DNA of 64,000 bases from Halopseudomonas aestusnigri (GTDB lineage: Bacteria > Pseudomonadota > Gammaproteobacteria > Pseudomonadales > Pseudomonadaceae), in NCBI RefSeq assembly GCF_002197985.1, contig NZ_NBYK01000010.1, forward strand, positions 1 to 64,000, in the 5' to 3' direction. Below the pieces are notes generated by a model. That model ran no database searches and was not told where the DNA came from. It saw only the letters and a program-made list of their open reading frames with translations. Numbering within the stretch: the first letter of the stretch is position 1; every line of letters begins with the position of its first letter. Positions 44,489 to 54,122 of this stretch are shown in pieces. The position numbers and the translations under genes were made by a program.

Positions 44489-45421
44489 TCAGGCATCGAG
44501 AAGCTGCAGGCGCGTGCGCACGGTTTCTACCAGTTGATCAGGTTGGAACTTGGACAGAAATCCGTCACAGCCCACCTTCTCGACCATCGCCTTGTTGAAA
44601 TTGCCAGACAGGGAGGTGTGCAGCACCACGTACAGGTTCTTCAGGCGCGGATCCTGGCGAATCTCGGTGGTCAGGCGGTAGCCGTCCATCTCCGGCATTT
44701 CCGCGTCGGTAATCACCATCAGCAGCCGCTCGTTGATGTCTTCACCCGCATCAACCCAGGCTTTGAGCATCTTCAGGGCTTTCAGACCATCCGTTGCCAC
44801 ATGCAGTTTCAGGTCCAGCTGGGCCAGCGTGTCGCGCACCTGATTTACCCCGGTCGGCGAATCATCCACTACCAGCACCTCACGTCCGCGAGCACGCTCC
44901 AGCAGCGGATCCTCCAGCAGCGCATCACTGACACGGGTATTGAACGGCACGATCTCGGCCAGCACTTTTTCCACGTCGATGATTTCAACCAGCCGCATAT
45001 TCTCCAGACGGGTAATGGCGGTCAGATAATGCGCGCGACCTGCACCCCGCGGCGGGGGCTGCACGGCGTCCCAGTTGAGATTGAGAATACGGTCCACCGT
45101 GCGCACCAGGAAAGCCTGAACCGACAGGTTGTACTCGGTCACGATGATGGTGCTGTCGGGTTCGGCCTTCTGCGGCTGAAGGCCTATGGCTCCGGAGAGA
45201 TCAATGACCGGAATGGTCTGTCCACGCAGGTGAATCACACCAACGACGTGCGGATGGCGCTGCGGCATCTGAGTCAGAGCCGGCAGCGTGAGCACTTCGC
45301 GAATCTTGAACACGTTGAGGGCAAACAGCTGGGGGCCGGCCAGCTGAAACAGCAATATTTCCAGCCGGTTCTCGCCTACCAGGCGAGTCCGCTGATCGAC
45401 CGTATCCAGTACCCCTGCCAT
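44489..45421 (-). CDS. cheV: chemotaxis protein CheV
   Basis: This is a 310-residue CheW-REC fusion. The N-terminal CheW domain starts MAGVLDTVDQRTRLVGENRLEILLF and contains PHVVGVIHLRGQTIPVIDLS. The C-terminal receiver domain runs from EVLVVDDSPTG to the end, with phospho-acceptor Asp in VITDAEMPEMDGYRL and a conserved Lys in FLSKF. It couples chemoreceptors to CheA and allows adaptation by phosphorylation. The ATG at 45421 matches the family start; the open frame upstream begins with a TTG. It stands alone on the minus strand with no other chemotaxis gene in the window. Confidence 0.94.
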   Translation of the reverse strand: MAGVLDTVDQRTRLVGENRLEILLFQLAGPQLFALNVFKIREVLTLPALTQMPQRHPHVVGVIHLRGQTIPVIDLSGAIGLQPQKAEPDSTIIVTEYNLSVQAFLVRTVDRILNLNWDAVQPPPRGAGRAHYLTAITRLENMRLVEIIDVEKVLAEIVPFNTRVSDALLEDPLLERARGREVLVVDDSPTGVNQVRDTLAQLDLKLHVATDGLKALKMLKAWVDAGEDINERLLMVITDAEMPEMDGYRLTTEIRQDPRLKNLYVVLHTSLSGNFNKAMVEKVGCDGFLSKFQPDQLVETVRTRLQLLDA

Positions 45422-45517
45422 AACTCGCCTCGCCAAACCGTAAACTCAGGGACTGGCAGGATGCCAGCCCGGTTCAGGCAGTATAGCGCCAGTCAGGCGA
45501 GGAAAGACAAGTCGTGC

Positions 45518-46102
45518 TCAGTAGTAGGCGTTTTCGGTTACCGAGTGGTCGGTAGCGTCACGCACCCCGTTAATCTCCGGAATCCGCGCGATCATGGTTT
45601 TCTCAATGCCTTCCTTGAGGGTCACGTCCACCATGCCGCAACCCTGACAACCGCCGCCAAACTGCAGAATGGCAATACCGCCCTCGACAACATCGATCAG
45701 CTTGACCTCACCACCGTGGCTGGCCAGCCCCGGATTGATTTCAGTCTGCAGCAGATAGTTGATTCGGTCGTTCAACGGGCTGTCATCGTTGACCATCGGA
45801 ACCTTGGCGTTTGGTGCCTTGATGGTCAGTTGACCGCCCATGCGGTCGGTGGCGAAGTCAACGAGCGCCTCCTCCAGAAAAGGCTCACTCACCGCATCGA
45901 TCCAGACACGGAAGGACTCCAGCGCCAGCAGGCGGTCCTCGGGCTTCTCTTCACCAGGCTTGCAGTAGGCGATACAGGTCTCCGCGTAGGGCGTGCCCGG
46001 CTGCGTGATAAACACCCGGATGCCGACACCCTCGGTGTCCTGCTTTGACAGCAGATCAGCCAAATACTCTTCTGCTGCCTTGGTAAAGATAATGCCTGCC
46101 AT
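45518..46102 (-). CDS. nfuA: Fe/S biogenesis scaffold NfuA
   Basis: NfuA is a 194-residue Fe-S carrier. The N-terminal half is an A-type-like domain that lacks the usual cysteines ([13 protein letters not shown]-like start, [16 protein letters not shown]), and the C-terminal Nfu domain has [20 protein letters not shown], where the CxxC binds a 4Fe-4S cluster at a dimer interface. It delivers clusters under iron or oxidative stress. The ATG at 46102 follows AGAGG; the earlier TTG is less likely. It is divergent from metH, with about 170 bp between starts. Confidence 0.95.
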   Translation of the reverse strand: MAGIIFTKAAEEYLADLLSKQDTEGVGIRVFITQPGTPYAETCIAYCKPGEEKPEDRLLALESFRVWIDAVSEPFLEEALVDFATDRMGGQLTIKAPNAKVPMVNDDSPLNDRINYLLQTEINPGLASHGGEVKLIDVVEGGIAILQFGGGCQGCGMVDVTLKEGIEKTMIARIPEINGVRDATDHSVTENAYY

Positions 46103-46269
46103 GAAATGCCTCTTGCTCAATGACCAGAGGGTGCAAGTGTAAGGGATGCGGCTGCACGAATAAAGCCCTACCTTTTTGCTTGGTTATTACCGTCAGCGCA
46201 CAGAGATTCAGCCTGCCCGCGCTCCGTGGTATGCTTTGCGGCTTTTCAGCGCGCCATTTCGGAGTACCC

Positions 46270-49200
46270 ATGTCTGACCGTAGCACCCGCCTGACCGCCC
46301 TGCGTACAGCACTGCAGCAGCGCATTCTGATCCTTGATGGCGGCATGGGGACAATGATCCAGAGCTACAAGCTGGAGGAACAGGACTACCGGGGCGCGCG
46401 TTTTGCGGACTGGCCAAGCGACGTCAAGGGCAACAATGATCTGCTGCTGCTGAGCAAACCAGAGGTCATCGCCGAGATCGAAAAGGCGTATCTGGACGCA
46501 GGCGCCGACATCATCGAAACCAATACCTTCAACGCCACGCGCATCTCCCAGGCTGATTACGGCATGCAGGAACTGGCGTACGAACTGAACGTCGCCGGCG
46601 CACGGGTTGCCCGCCAGGTTTGCGATGCCAAGACAGCAGAAACGCCGGATCGCCCGCGCTTTGTCGCCGGCGTACTCGGCCCGACCAGCCGCACCTGCTC
46701 CATTTCACCGGACGTCAACGACCCCGGTTATCGCAACGTCACCTTTGACGAGCTGGTCGAGAACTACACCGAGGCCACCCGCGGCCTGATCGAGGGCGGC
46801 GCCGACCTGATCCTGATCGAGACGATCTTCGACACCCTGAACGCCAAGGCTGCGATCTTTGCGGTTCAGCAGGTGTTCGAAGAAGACAGTGTCGAACTGC
46901 CGATCATGATTTCCGGCACCATCACCGACGCCTCCGGTCGCACCCTGTCCGGCCAGACCACCGAAGCCTTCTGGAACTCGGTGCGCCACGCCAACCCGAT
47001 CTCCGTTGGTCTGAACTGCGCCCTTGGCGCCAAAGAACTGCGCCCCTATCTGGAAGAGCTGTCGAACAAGGCCGGCACCCACGTATCCGCGCACCCCAAT
47101 GCCGGCCTGCCGAACGAGTTTGGTGAATACGACGAAACTCCGGCGCAGATGGCCGTCGTGGTCGAGGAATTTGCCGCTGCAGGCTTCCTGAACATTATCG
47201 GCGGCTGCTGCGGCACTACTCCGGGCCATATCCAGGCGATTGCCGAAGCGGTTGCGAAGTATTCACCGCGCGTCATTCCCGACATCCCTCGTGCCTGCCG
47301 CCTGTCCGGCCTTGAGCCGTTCACCATCGATCGCAACTCACTGTTCGTTAACGTCGGCGAACGTACCAACATTACCGGCAGCGCCAAGTTCGCCCGCCTG
47401 ATCCGCGAAGAGAACTACGCCGAAGCGCTGGAAGTGGCCCAGCAGCAGGTCGAAGCCGGCGCCCAGATCATCGACATCAACATGGACGAGGGCATGCTCG
47501 ACTCCAAGGCGGCGATGGTCCGGTTCCTGAATCTGATCGCCTCCGAGCCGGACATCTCCCGTGTGCCGATCATGATCGACTCCTCAAAATGGGAAGTCAT
47601 CGAAGCGGGCCTCAAGTGCATCCAGGGCAAGGGCATCGTCAACTCCATTTCCATGAAGGAAGGGGTAGAACAATTCAAGCAGCACGCTCGCCTGTGCAAG
47701 CGCTACGGCGCTGCGGTCGTGGTGATGGCCTTCGACGAAAAGGGTCAGGCTGACACAGAAGCACGCAAAACCGAAATATGTCAGCGCAGCTACGACATTC
47801 TGGTCAACGAAGTCGGCTTCCCGCCGGAAGACATCATCTTCGACCCGAACATCTTCGCCGTGGCCACCGGCATCGAAGAGCACAACAACTATGCCGTCGA
47901 TTTCATCAACGCCTGTGCCTATATCCGTGACAACCTGCCCTACGCATTGAGTTCAGGGGGCGTATCCAACGTCTCATTCTCGTTCCGTGGCAACAACCCG
48001 GTACGCGAAGCCATTCACTCTGTGTTCCTCTATTACGCCATCCGCAACGGCCTGAGCATGGGTATCGTCAACGCCGGCCAGCTGGAAATCTACGACGAGA
48101 TTCCGCCGCTGCTGCGTGACCGGGTGGAAGACGTGGTGCTCAACCGGACTGCGGAAGCAACCGAAGCGCTGCTGGCGATTGCCGATCAGTTCAAGGGCGA
48201 CGGCAGCGTCAAGGAAGCCGAAAATGAGGAGTGGCGCAGCTGGCCGGTTGAAAAACGCCTTGAGCACTCGCTGGTCAAAGGCATCACGACCTGGATCGTC
48301 GAGGATACCGAGCTGGCCAGGCAGGCCTGCGCGCGCCCGATCGAGGTTATTGAAGGCCCCTTGATGGCCGGCATGAACGTAGTCGGCGACCTGTTCGGTT
48401 CCGGCAAGATGTTCCTGCCGCAGGTGGTCAAATCGGCCCGCGTCATGAAACAGGCCGTTGCGCATCTGATTCCGTTCATCGAGGAAGAAAAAGGCGACAC
48501 CCCCGAGGCCAAGGGCAAGATCCTCATGGCTACGGTCAAGGGCGACGTACATGACATCGGCAAGAATATCGTTGGCGTGGTGCTCGGCTGCAACGGCTAT
48601 GACGTGGTTGATCTGGGCGTGATGGTCCCGGCGGAAAAGATCCTGCAGACCGCCATCGACGAAAAGTGCGACATCATCGGCCTGTCCGGACTGATCACGC
48701 CGTCGCTGGACGAGATGGTCCACGTTGCCCGCGAAATGCAGCGTCGCGACTTCCACCTGCCGCTGATGATCGGTGGCGCCACCACCTCAAAGGCCCATAC
48801 CGCAGTCAAGATCGAGCCGCACTACCAGAACGACGCCGTGGTCTACGTGACCGACGCCTCGCGCGCGGTCGGTGTCGCAACATCACTGCTGTCCAAAGAG
48901 CTGAAGGGCGGCTATGTCCAGCAGGTTCGCGAAGACTACGCGGTGGTGCGTGAGCGCACCGCCAACCGCTCGGCCCGCACCGAATACCTGAGTTACCAGC
49001 AGGCGCTCGACAACCGCTTGCAGCTCGACTGGAACGACTACACCCCGCCAGCCCCCCGCGTACAAGGTGTCCAGCTGCTGGACAACATCGACCTGCGCAC
49101 GCTGGCTGAGTACATCGACTGGACACCGTTCTTCATCGCCTGGGACCTGGCCGGAAAATACCCGCGCATCCTGCAGGACGACGTGGTTGGCGAAGCCGCC

Positions 49201-49962
49201 ACCTCGCTGTTCAACGATGCTCAGGCGCTGCTGGAAAAAATCATCCGAGAGAAGCGCCTGACGGCCCGCGCCCTGTTCGGCTTCTGGCCAGCCAACCAGG
49301 TCGATGGCGACGACATCCAGCTGCGCAATGAGAACGGTGAGCCACTGGCCCGTCTGCATCACCTGCGCCAGCAGAACATCAAGCCGGACGGCAAGCCCAG
49401 CCTGTCGCTGGCCGACTTTGTTGCCCCTGAAAACAGCGGCAAGACCGACTATGTAGGCGGTTTTATTACCACTGCCGGCATCGGCGCCGAGGAAATGGCC
49501 AGGGAATACGAAGCCAAAGGCGACGACTACAACGCGATCATGGTCAAGGCACTGGCAGACCGCCTGGCGGAAGCCTGCGCCGAATGGCTGCACGAACAGG
49601 TGCGCAAGACCTACTGGGGCTACGCCGACGACGAGAAGTTGGCAAACGATGACCTGATCCGCGAAAAATACCGCGGCATTCGTCCGGCACCGGGCTACCC
49701 TGCCTGCCCGGACCACACCGAAAAGGCCACCCTGTTCAGCCTGCTTGACCCCCAACAGCAATGCGGCGTCAGCCTGACCGAGCACTTTGCCATGTATCCG
49801 GCGGCATCGGTCAGCGGCTGGTACTTCTCGCACCCGCAGAGCCAGTACTTTGCGGTTGGCAAAATCGGTCGCGATCAGGTCGAGCGCTACAGTCAGCGCA
49901 AACAGCAGGAGCTGGACGGTGTCGAGCGCTGGCTCGCCCCGAACCTGAACTACGACCGCTGA
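46270..49962 (+). CDS. metH: cobalamin-dependent methionine synthase
   Basis: MetH transfers a methyl group from methyltetrahydrofolate to homocysteine through cobalamin. It is 1230 residues, close to E. coli MetH. Modules in order: homocysteine domain with Zn ligands in VGLNCALG and [11 protein letters not shown]; pterin domain from [13 protein letters not shown]; cap and B12 domain with the lower-ligand His in [14 protein letters not shown]-terminal AdoMet reactivation domain with [15 protein letters not shown]. No cobalamin riboswitch is evident in the short upstream region. Confidence 0.98.
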   Translation: MSDRSTRLTALRTALQQRILILDGGMGTMIQSYKLEEQDYRGARFADWPSDVKGNNDLLLLSKPEVIAEIEKAYLDAGADIIETNTFNATRISQADYGMQELAYELNVAGARVARQVCDAKTAETPDRPRFVAGVLGPTSRTCSISPDVNDPGYRNVTFDELVENYTEATRGLIEGGADLILIETIFDTLNAKAAIFAVQQVFEEDSVELPIMISGTITDASGRTLSGQTTEAFWNSVRHANPISVGLNCALGAKELRPYLEELSNKAGTHVSAHPNAGLPNEFGEYDETPAQMAVVVEEFAAAGFLNIIGGCCGTTPGHIQAIAEAVAKYSPRVIPDIPRACRLSGLEPFTIDRNSLFVNVGERTNITGSAKFARLIREENYAEALEVAQQQVEAGAQIIDINMDEGMLDSKAAMVRFLNLIASEPDISRVPIMIDSSKWEVIEAGLKCIQGKGIVNSISMKEGVEQFKQHARLCKRYGAAVVVMAFDEKGQADTEARKTEICQRSYDILVNEVGFPPEDIIFDPNIFAVATGIEEHNNYAVDFINACAYIRDNLPYALSSGGVSNVSFSFRGNNPVREAIHSVFLYYAIRNGLSMGIVNAGQLEIYDEIPPLLRDRVEDVVLNRTAEATEALLAIADQFKGDGSVKEAENEEWRSWPVEKRLEHSLVKGITTWIVEDTELARQACARPIEVIEGPLMAGMNVVGDLFGSGKMFLPQVVKSARVMKQAVAHLIPFIEEEKGDTPEAKGKILMATVKGDVHDIGKNIVGVVLGCNGYDVVDLGVMVPAEKILQTAIDEKCDIIGLSGLITPSLDEMVHVAREMQRRDFHLPLMIGGATTSKAHTAVKIEPHYQNDAVVYVTDASRAVGVATSLLSKELKGGYVQQVREDYAVVRERTANRSARTEYLSYQQALDNRLQLDWNDYTPPAPRVQGVQLLDNIDLRTLAEYIDWTPFFIAWDLAGKYPRILQDDVVGEAATSLFNDAQALLEKIIREKRLTARALFGFWPANQVDGDDIQLRNENGEPLARLHHLRQQNIKPDGKPSLSLADFVAPENSGKTDYVGGFITTAGIGAEEMAREYEAKGDDYNAIMVKALADRLAEACAEWLHEQVRKTYWGYADDEKLANDDLIREKYRGIRPAPGYPACPDHTEKATLFSLLDPQQQCGVSLTEHFAMYPAASVSGWYFSHPQSQYFAVGKIGRDQVERYSQRKQQELDGVERWLAPNLNYDR

Positions 49963-49966
49963 ACCG

Positions 49967-51301
49967 ATGGCCCTGCTGCCGGCGCGCGAGCGGCTGACAC
50001 GCATCACCACCCTTGGTCTGCCGATCATGGGTGGCATGCTCAGCCAGAGCCTGCTCAACCTGATTGATGCCGCCATGGTCGGCAGCCTGGGCAGCGAGGC
50101 ACTGGCCGGCGTCGGCCTGGGGAGCTACGCCAACTTCATGGCTGTTGCACTGGTCATGGGCCTGGGTGCCGGGGTACAGGCCATGGTCGCCCGCCGCAAG
50201 GGCGCCGGCGCAACCGGCGAGATCGCCGGACCATTGAATGAAGGCCTGCTGATCGCCCTGCTGCTGGCCATTCCCCTGACGCTGATTGGCTGGACCCAGG
50301 CTGACGCCATCATCCGTTTTCTGGCCGACGACCCGGCGGTCGTAGAGGTCGGCACCCATTATTTTCAGTGGCGCGTGCTGGCGATTGCAGCCGTTGGCGC
50401 CAACTTTGCGTTCCGCGGCTACTGGAACGGTATCCACAACGCCGGCCGCTATCTGCAGATCCTGGTGATCATGCATCTGGCCAACATTGGCATAAGCTAC
50501 GGCCTGATCTTCGGCCACTTCGGTCTGCCGCAGATGGGCGCCGAAGGCTCCGGCGCCGGTACGGCGATCGCTATGCTGATCGGCTGCGCGCTCTACTTTG
50601 CCACCACTCTCTACAGCGGCCGCAAACACGGCTTTCTGCGCGCCCGCCCCCGCTGGCGGGACATCCGCGCCATGCTCCGGCTGGCGGTGCCGAACTCACT
50701 GCAGCAATTCTTTTTCGCCACCGGTATCACTACGCTGTTCTGGATCATTGCCCAGATAGGCACTGACGAACTGGCGATCGCCCACGTGCTGATCAACCTG
50801 GCATTGTTCCTCATCCTTCCCGGCGTCGGCCTGGGCATGGCCGCAACCACGCTGGTAAGCCATAGTCTCGGCCAGAATGATGCAGAGGAAGCCTATCGCT
50901 GGGGCTGGGACGTGGTGCGGGTAGCAGCATGCACCCTGTTTCTGCTTGGCATGCCATTCTGGCTGGCGCCACATCTGATTCTCGGCCTGTTCACCCCGGA
51001 TGCAGACCTGATCGCCCTCGGCGAATGGCCGCTGCGCATCACGGGCCTGGGCATGAGTCTGGATGCAACCGCCCTGGTACTGACCCAGGCGTTGCTCGGA
51101 GCCGGCGCAAGCCGCACCGTGATGGGCGTCAACATGGGCAGTCAGTGGCTGCTGTTTCTGCCCTGCGCCTATCTGATTGGCCCGGTGCTGGGGGGCGGGC
51201 TGCTGGCGGTCTGGCTGCTGCAATCAGTCTATCGCTGCATCAACTCGCTGATATTTGCCTTCATGTGGCGCAGACGGCACTGGGCCGCAATCGATATCTG
51301 A
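49967..51301 (+). CDS. MATE family efflux transporter
   Basis: This is a 444-residue MATE (NorM/DinF-type) antiporter with about twelve membrane helices in two halves. The first starts GLPIMGGMLSQSLLNLIDAAMVGSLGSEALAGVGLGSYA, the second RLAVPNSLQQFFFATGITTLFW. Such proteins expel cationic drugs with Na+ or H+; the substrate cannot be inferred. It begins 4 bp after the metH stop, so it is likely co-transcribed with metH. Whether a Na+ gradient from Na+-NQR powers it is only a possibility. Confidence 0.92.
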   Translation: MALLPARERLTRITTLGLPIMGGMLSQSLLNLIDAAMVGSLGSEALAGVGLGSYANFMAVALVMGLGAGVQAMVARRKGAGATGEIAGPLNEGLLIALLLAIPLTLIGWTQADAIIRFLADDPAVVEVGTHYFQWRVLAIAAVGANFAFRGYWNGIHNAGRYLQILVIMHLANIGISYGLIFGHFGLPQMGAEGSGAGTAIAMLIGCALYFATTLYSGRKHGFLRARPRWRDIRAMLRLAVPNSLQQFFFATGITTLFWIIAQIGTDELAIAHVLINLALFLILPGVGLGMAATTLVSHSLGQNDAEEAYRWGWDVVRVAACTLFLLGMPFWLAPHLILGLFTPDADLIALGEWPLRITGLGMSLDATALVLTQALLGAGASRTVMGVNMGSQWLLFLPCAYLIGPVLGGGLLAVWLLQSVYRCINSLIFAFMWRRRHWAAIDI

Positions 51302-51358
51302 CCTGCGCCAAGGCGCAGGAGCGACTAAGCTGCTGAGAACGGATAACGTGGAGGCAGC

Positions 51359-51589
51359 ATGAGCGACTCACGGGACAAGCCACAAAACGAAGAACCGATG
51401 CGCCTGCGTGACACATTGCAGAGCGTGCTTGCCGCGGCCCTGGGCGTGCAGAGCAATCGCGCCAGGGAGCGCGACTTCTCCAAGGGCAAACCCAGCCATT
51501 TCATCGCCCTTGGCGTGGCCTTTACCCTGCTGTTTGTGATGGTAGTTCTGGGCGTGGTAAAGCTCGTGCTCTACCTCGCCGGTGTCTGA
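51359..51589 (+). CDS. DUF2970 small membrane protein
   Basis: This is a 76-residue protein with a charged N-terminal half (MSDSRDKPQNEEPMRLRDTLQSVLAAALGVQSNRARERDF) and one C-terminal transmembrane helix (FIALGVAFTLLFVMVVLGVVKLVLYLAGV). This is the DUF2970 pattern; its function is unknown. GGAGG lies 7 nt upstream of the ATG. It follows the MATE gene by 57 bp. Confidence 0.9.
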   Translation: MSDSRDKPQNEEPMRLRDTLQSVLAAALGVQSNRARERDFSKGKPSHFIALGVAFTLLFVMVVLGVVKLVLYLAGV

Positions 51590-51600
51590 ATCCGGCGCAC

Positions 51601-51711
51601 CTACTGGCCGCTTAGCCAGAATACCGCCGCCACTACCACGATAACGATCAGCGCAACCGATGCCACCGCATCGAGTGAAGACTGGTTGTTCTGTGACTGC
51701 TGGTCAGCCAT
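51601..51711 (-). CDS. 36-residue single-helix membrane protein
   Basis: A short minus-strand frame runs from ATG at 51711 to TAG at 51601. It encodes 36 residues: a Gln/Asn/Ser-rich polar start (MADQQSQNNQSSLDAVA) and one hydrophobic helix (SVALIVIVVVAAVFWLSGQ). AGGGGG lies about 8 nt upstream. It is divergent from cysI and converges on the DUF2970 gene, only 11 bp away. I recall a similar tiny protein beside cysI in other Pseudomonas, which supports a real gene. Its function is unknown. It could share the control region with cysI. Confidence 0.7.
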   Translation of the reverse strand: MADQQSQNNQSSLDAVASVALIVIVVVAAVFWLSGQ

Positions 51712-51788
51712 GGCCTGGCCCCCTGATTATTGTTATGGTCAACACCCAGTAAAGACCATGGTACCGGGCCGTACAAGGCGGTTTTCTA

Positions 51789-51854
51789 TGTGCATTTTCA
51801 ATCTAAAGATATAGATAAACATTCCTTTTGTGCATATTCAAAAACTGCTATTGT
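51789..51854 (+). promoter_or_regulatory. cysI upstream region with paired direct repeats
   Basis: TGTGCATTTTCAA (51789-51801) recurs as TGTGCATATTCAA (51829-51841), 12 of 13 bases identical and exactly 40 bp apart, in an AT-rich stretch. ATTCCTTTTG just before the second copy resembles the ATTCC-TT half-site described for CysB. A weak -10 TATTGT lies at 51849-51854. An activator-dependent promoter is likely; the regulator is inferred. Confidence 0.55.
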
Positions 51855-51922
51855 CTGCCCGCCCAAGCCTGATGGGCCATGACTAGCGAAGGGCCGTCAG
51901 TGCCCGATGAACAGGTTTCTGT

Positions 51923-53581
51923 ATGTATATCTACGACGAATATGATCAGCAGATCGTCGAGGACCGCGTAAAGCAGTTCCGCGATCAGACCCGCCGCTTT
52001 CTCGCAGGCGAGCTGAGCGAAAGTGAGTTCCTGCCGCTGCGACTGCAGAACGGCCTGTACGTCCAGCGCTACGCCCCAATGCTGCGCGTTGCGATTCCCT
52101 ACGGGCTGATTTCCGCCCGGCAGGTACGCAAGCTGGCCTTCATCGCCCGTACCTACGACAAGGGCTATGTTCACTTCAGCACCCGCCAGAACGTCCAGTT
52201 CAACTGGCCGGCCCTGGAGGATGTGCCGGACATTCTGGCGCACCTGGCTGAAGTGCAGATGCATGCCATTCAAACCAGCGGCAACTGCATCCGCAACACC
52301 ACCACCGATCAGTTCGCCGGTGTTGCCGCTGATGAACTGGTCGATCCGCGTCCGTGGTGCGAGATCATTCGTCAGTGGTCCACTTTCCATCCCGAATTTG
52401 CCTTCCTGCCGCGCAAGTTCAAGATCGCAGTCAACGGCGCCGAGGCGGATCGTGCCGCCATCGGCGTACACGACATTGGTCTGAACGTCGTGCGCAACGC
52501 CGCTGGCGAAATCGGCTTCCGTGTACTGGTTGGCGGCGGCCTCGGCCGTACCCCGATGGTGGGCTCACAGATTTGCGAGTTCCTGCCATGGCAGCACCTG
52601 CTGACCTATCTCGACGCCATTCTGCGTGTGTACAACCGCTATGGCCGTCGTGACAACAAGTACAAGGCGCGCATCAAGATTCTGGTCAAGGCGCTGACTC
52701 CCGAGGTCTTCGCCGAGAAGGTCAACGCCGAATGGGCGCACACCAAGGACGGCCCGGCCACCCTGACCCAGCAGGAGCTGGATCGTGTTGCCGGCCACTT
52801 CTCTGCGCCTGCCTATGAGCAGTTCAGCGGCGATGACGCCGGCTACCTGGCCAAGCGTGAAGCTGAAAAAGGCTTCAACAACTGGGCCATGCGCAACGTT
52901 CAGGCGCACAAGGTGCCGGGCTACGCCGCCGTCACCCTGTCGCTGAAACCGACCGCAGTTGCCCCGGGCGATGCCGACGACAAACAGCTTGAAGCCATTG
53001 CCGACCTGGCCGACCAGTTCAGCTTCGGCGAACTGCGCGTTACCCACCAGCAGAACCTGGTGCTGGCCGACGTACGCCAGAGCGACCTGTATGACCTCTG
53101 GCAAGCCTGCCGCAAGCACGGCTTCGCGACCCCGAATATCGGCCTGTTGACCGATATCATCTGCTGCCCCGGCGGCGATTTCTGTGCTCTGGCCAACGCC
53201 AAGTCGATTCCGATCGCCGAAGCCATCCAGCGTACCTTTGATGACCTGGATTACCTGCACGACATCGGCGATCTGGACCTGAACATCTCCGGCTGCATGA
53301 ACGCCTGCGGCCACCACCACGTCGGCCACATCGGCGTACTGGGTGTCGACAAGAAAGGTCAGGAGTTCTATCAGGTCTCCCTCGGCGGCAACAGCGGCCG
53401 TGATGCCAGCATCGGTCAGATCCTCGGCCCGTCCTTCTCGGCCGAAGACATGCCCAGCGTCATGACCAAGGTAATCGATGTGTACATCGAGAACCGCACC
53501 CCCGAAGAACAGTTCCTCGATACCTTCAAGCGTATCGGCATGGCACCTTTCAAGGAGCGCGTGTATGCAGCGACTAATTAA
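51923..53581 (+). CDS. cysI: sulfite/nitrite reductase hemoprotein (CysI-type)
   Basis: This is a 552-residue siroheme and 4Fe-4S reductase. Cluster and siroheme cysteines are in ICCPGGDFCALANAKS (CX5C) and NISGCMNACGHHHVGHIG (CX3C). Two ferredoxin-like substrate domains are seen, with HFSTRQNVQFNW and SGNCIRNTTTDQFAG in the first half. In Pseudomonas this gene is the assimilatory sulfite reductase feeding cysteine synthesis. It starts MYIYDEYDQQIVEDR and overlaps the DUF934 gene by 17 bp, the usual pairing. Confidence 0.95.
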   Translation: MYIYDEYDQQIVEDRVKQFRDQTRRFLAGELSESEFLPLRLQNGLYVQRYAPMLRVAIPYGLISARQVRKLAFIARTYDKGYVHFSTRQNVQFNWPALEDVPDILAHLAEVQMHAIQTSGNCIRNTTTDQFAGVAADELVDPRPWCEIIRQWSTFHPEFAFLPRKFKIAVNGAEADRAAIGVHDIGLNVVRNAAGEIGFRVLVGGGLGRTPMVGSQICEFLPWQHLLTYLDAILRVYNRYGRRDNKYKARIKILVKALTPEVFAEKVNAEWAHTKDGPATLTQQELDRVAGHFSAPAYEQFSGDDAGYLAKREAEKGFNNWAMRNVQAHKVPGYAAVTLSLKPTAVAPGDADDKQLEAIADLADQFSFGELRVTHQQNLVLADVRQSDLYDLWQACRKHGFATPNIGLLTDIICCPGGDFCALANAKSIPIAEAIQRTFDDLDYLHDIGDLDLNISGCMNACGHHHVGHIGVLGVDKKGQEFYQVSLGGNSGRDASIGQILGPSFSAEDMPSVMTKVIDVYIENRTPEEQFLDTFKRIGMAPFKERVYAATN

Positions 53582-54062
53582 GAACGGTGCAGTCGTTAAC
53601 GACAGCTGGCACGTTCTGGACAAGGACGCCACCCTGGACGGCCTGCCCAATAGCGACAGCATCATCGTGCCGCTGGCGCTTTGGCTGGAGCACGCTCACG
53701 CCCTGAAAGCCCGCGACGGTGGCCTGGGTGTCTGGCTGGACAGCGACGAAGAAGTGGAAAGCATCGCCGGCGATCTGGATCACTTCCAGGTCATCGCGCT
53801 GAACTTCCCGGTCTTCAGCGACGGCCGTAATTACTCCAACGCCCGCCTGCTGCGTGATCGTTACCAGTACCAGGGCGAGGTACGCGCCATCGGCGACGTA
53901 CTGCGCGACCAGCTGTTCTTCATGCAGCGCTGCGGCTTTGACGCCTTTGCCCTGCGTGCCGACCGTAATGCCGAGGAAGCACTGGAAAGCCTGAAAGACT
54001 TTTCCAACTGCTACCAGGCTGCGACGGACCAGCCCTTACCGCTGTTCCGCCGCCGCGCCTGA
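53565..54062 (+). CDS. DUF934 protein linked to sulfite reductase
   Basis: This is a 165-residue DUF934 protein, MQRLIKNGAVVNDSWHVLDKD at the start, with IALNFPVFSDGRNYSNARLLRDRYQYQGEVRAIGDVLRDQLFFMQRCGFDAF as the conserved core. The family is found almost always behind cysI and is thought to help sulfite reductase, perhaps in electron delivery, but no mechanism is established to my knowledge. AAGGAG lies upstream of the ATG at 53565, inside the cysI 3' end. The overlap suggests translational coupling and a fixed ratio. Confidence 0.92.
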   Translation: MQRLIKNGAVVNDSWHVLDKDATLDGLPNSDSIIVPLALWLEHAHALKARDGGLGVWLDSDEEVESIAGDLDHFQVIALNFPVFSDGRNYSNARLLRDRYQYQGEVRAIGDVLRDQLFFMQRCGFDAFALRADRNAEEALESLKDFSNCYQAATDQPLPLFRRRA

Positions 54063-54065
54063 GGC

Positions 54066-54104
54066 GCACAAAAAAACCGGGGCACTGCCCCGGTTTTTTT
54101 GTGC
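54066..54104. terminator. strong bidirectional terminator
   Basis: An 18-bp perfect inverted repeat (GCACAAAAAAACCGGGGC and complement) around an ACT loop, with A and T tracts on both sides, separates the convergent DUF934 and acuI genes. Confidence 0.96.
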
Positions 54105-54122
54105 CTGCTGCAGGGCTGCCGA

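Noticed and set aside
44414-46048. 544-codon plus-strand open frame opposite cheV and nfuA
   Set aside because: It crosses the REP-like repeats and two verified genes and looks like a shadow.
46103-46269. cobalamin riboswitch before metH
   Set aside because: The gap to the divergent nfuA is about 170 bp and shows no B12-box-like block or long structured leader.
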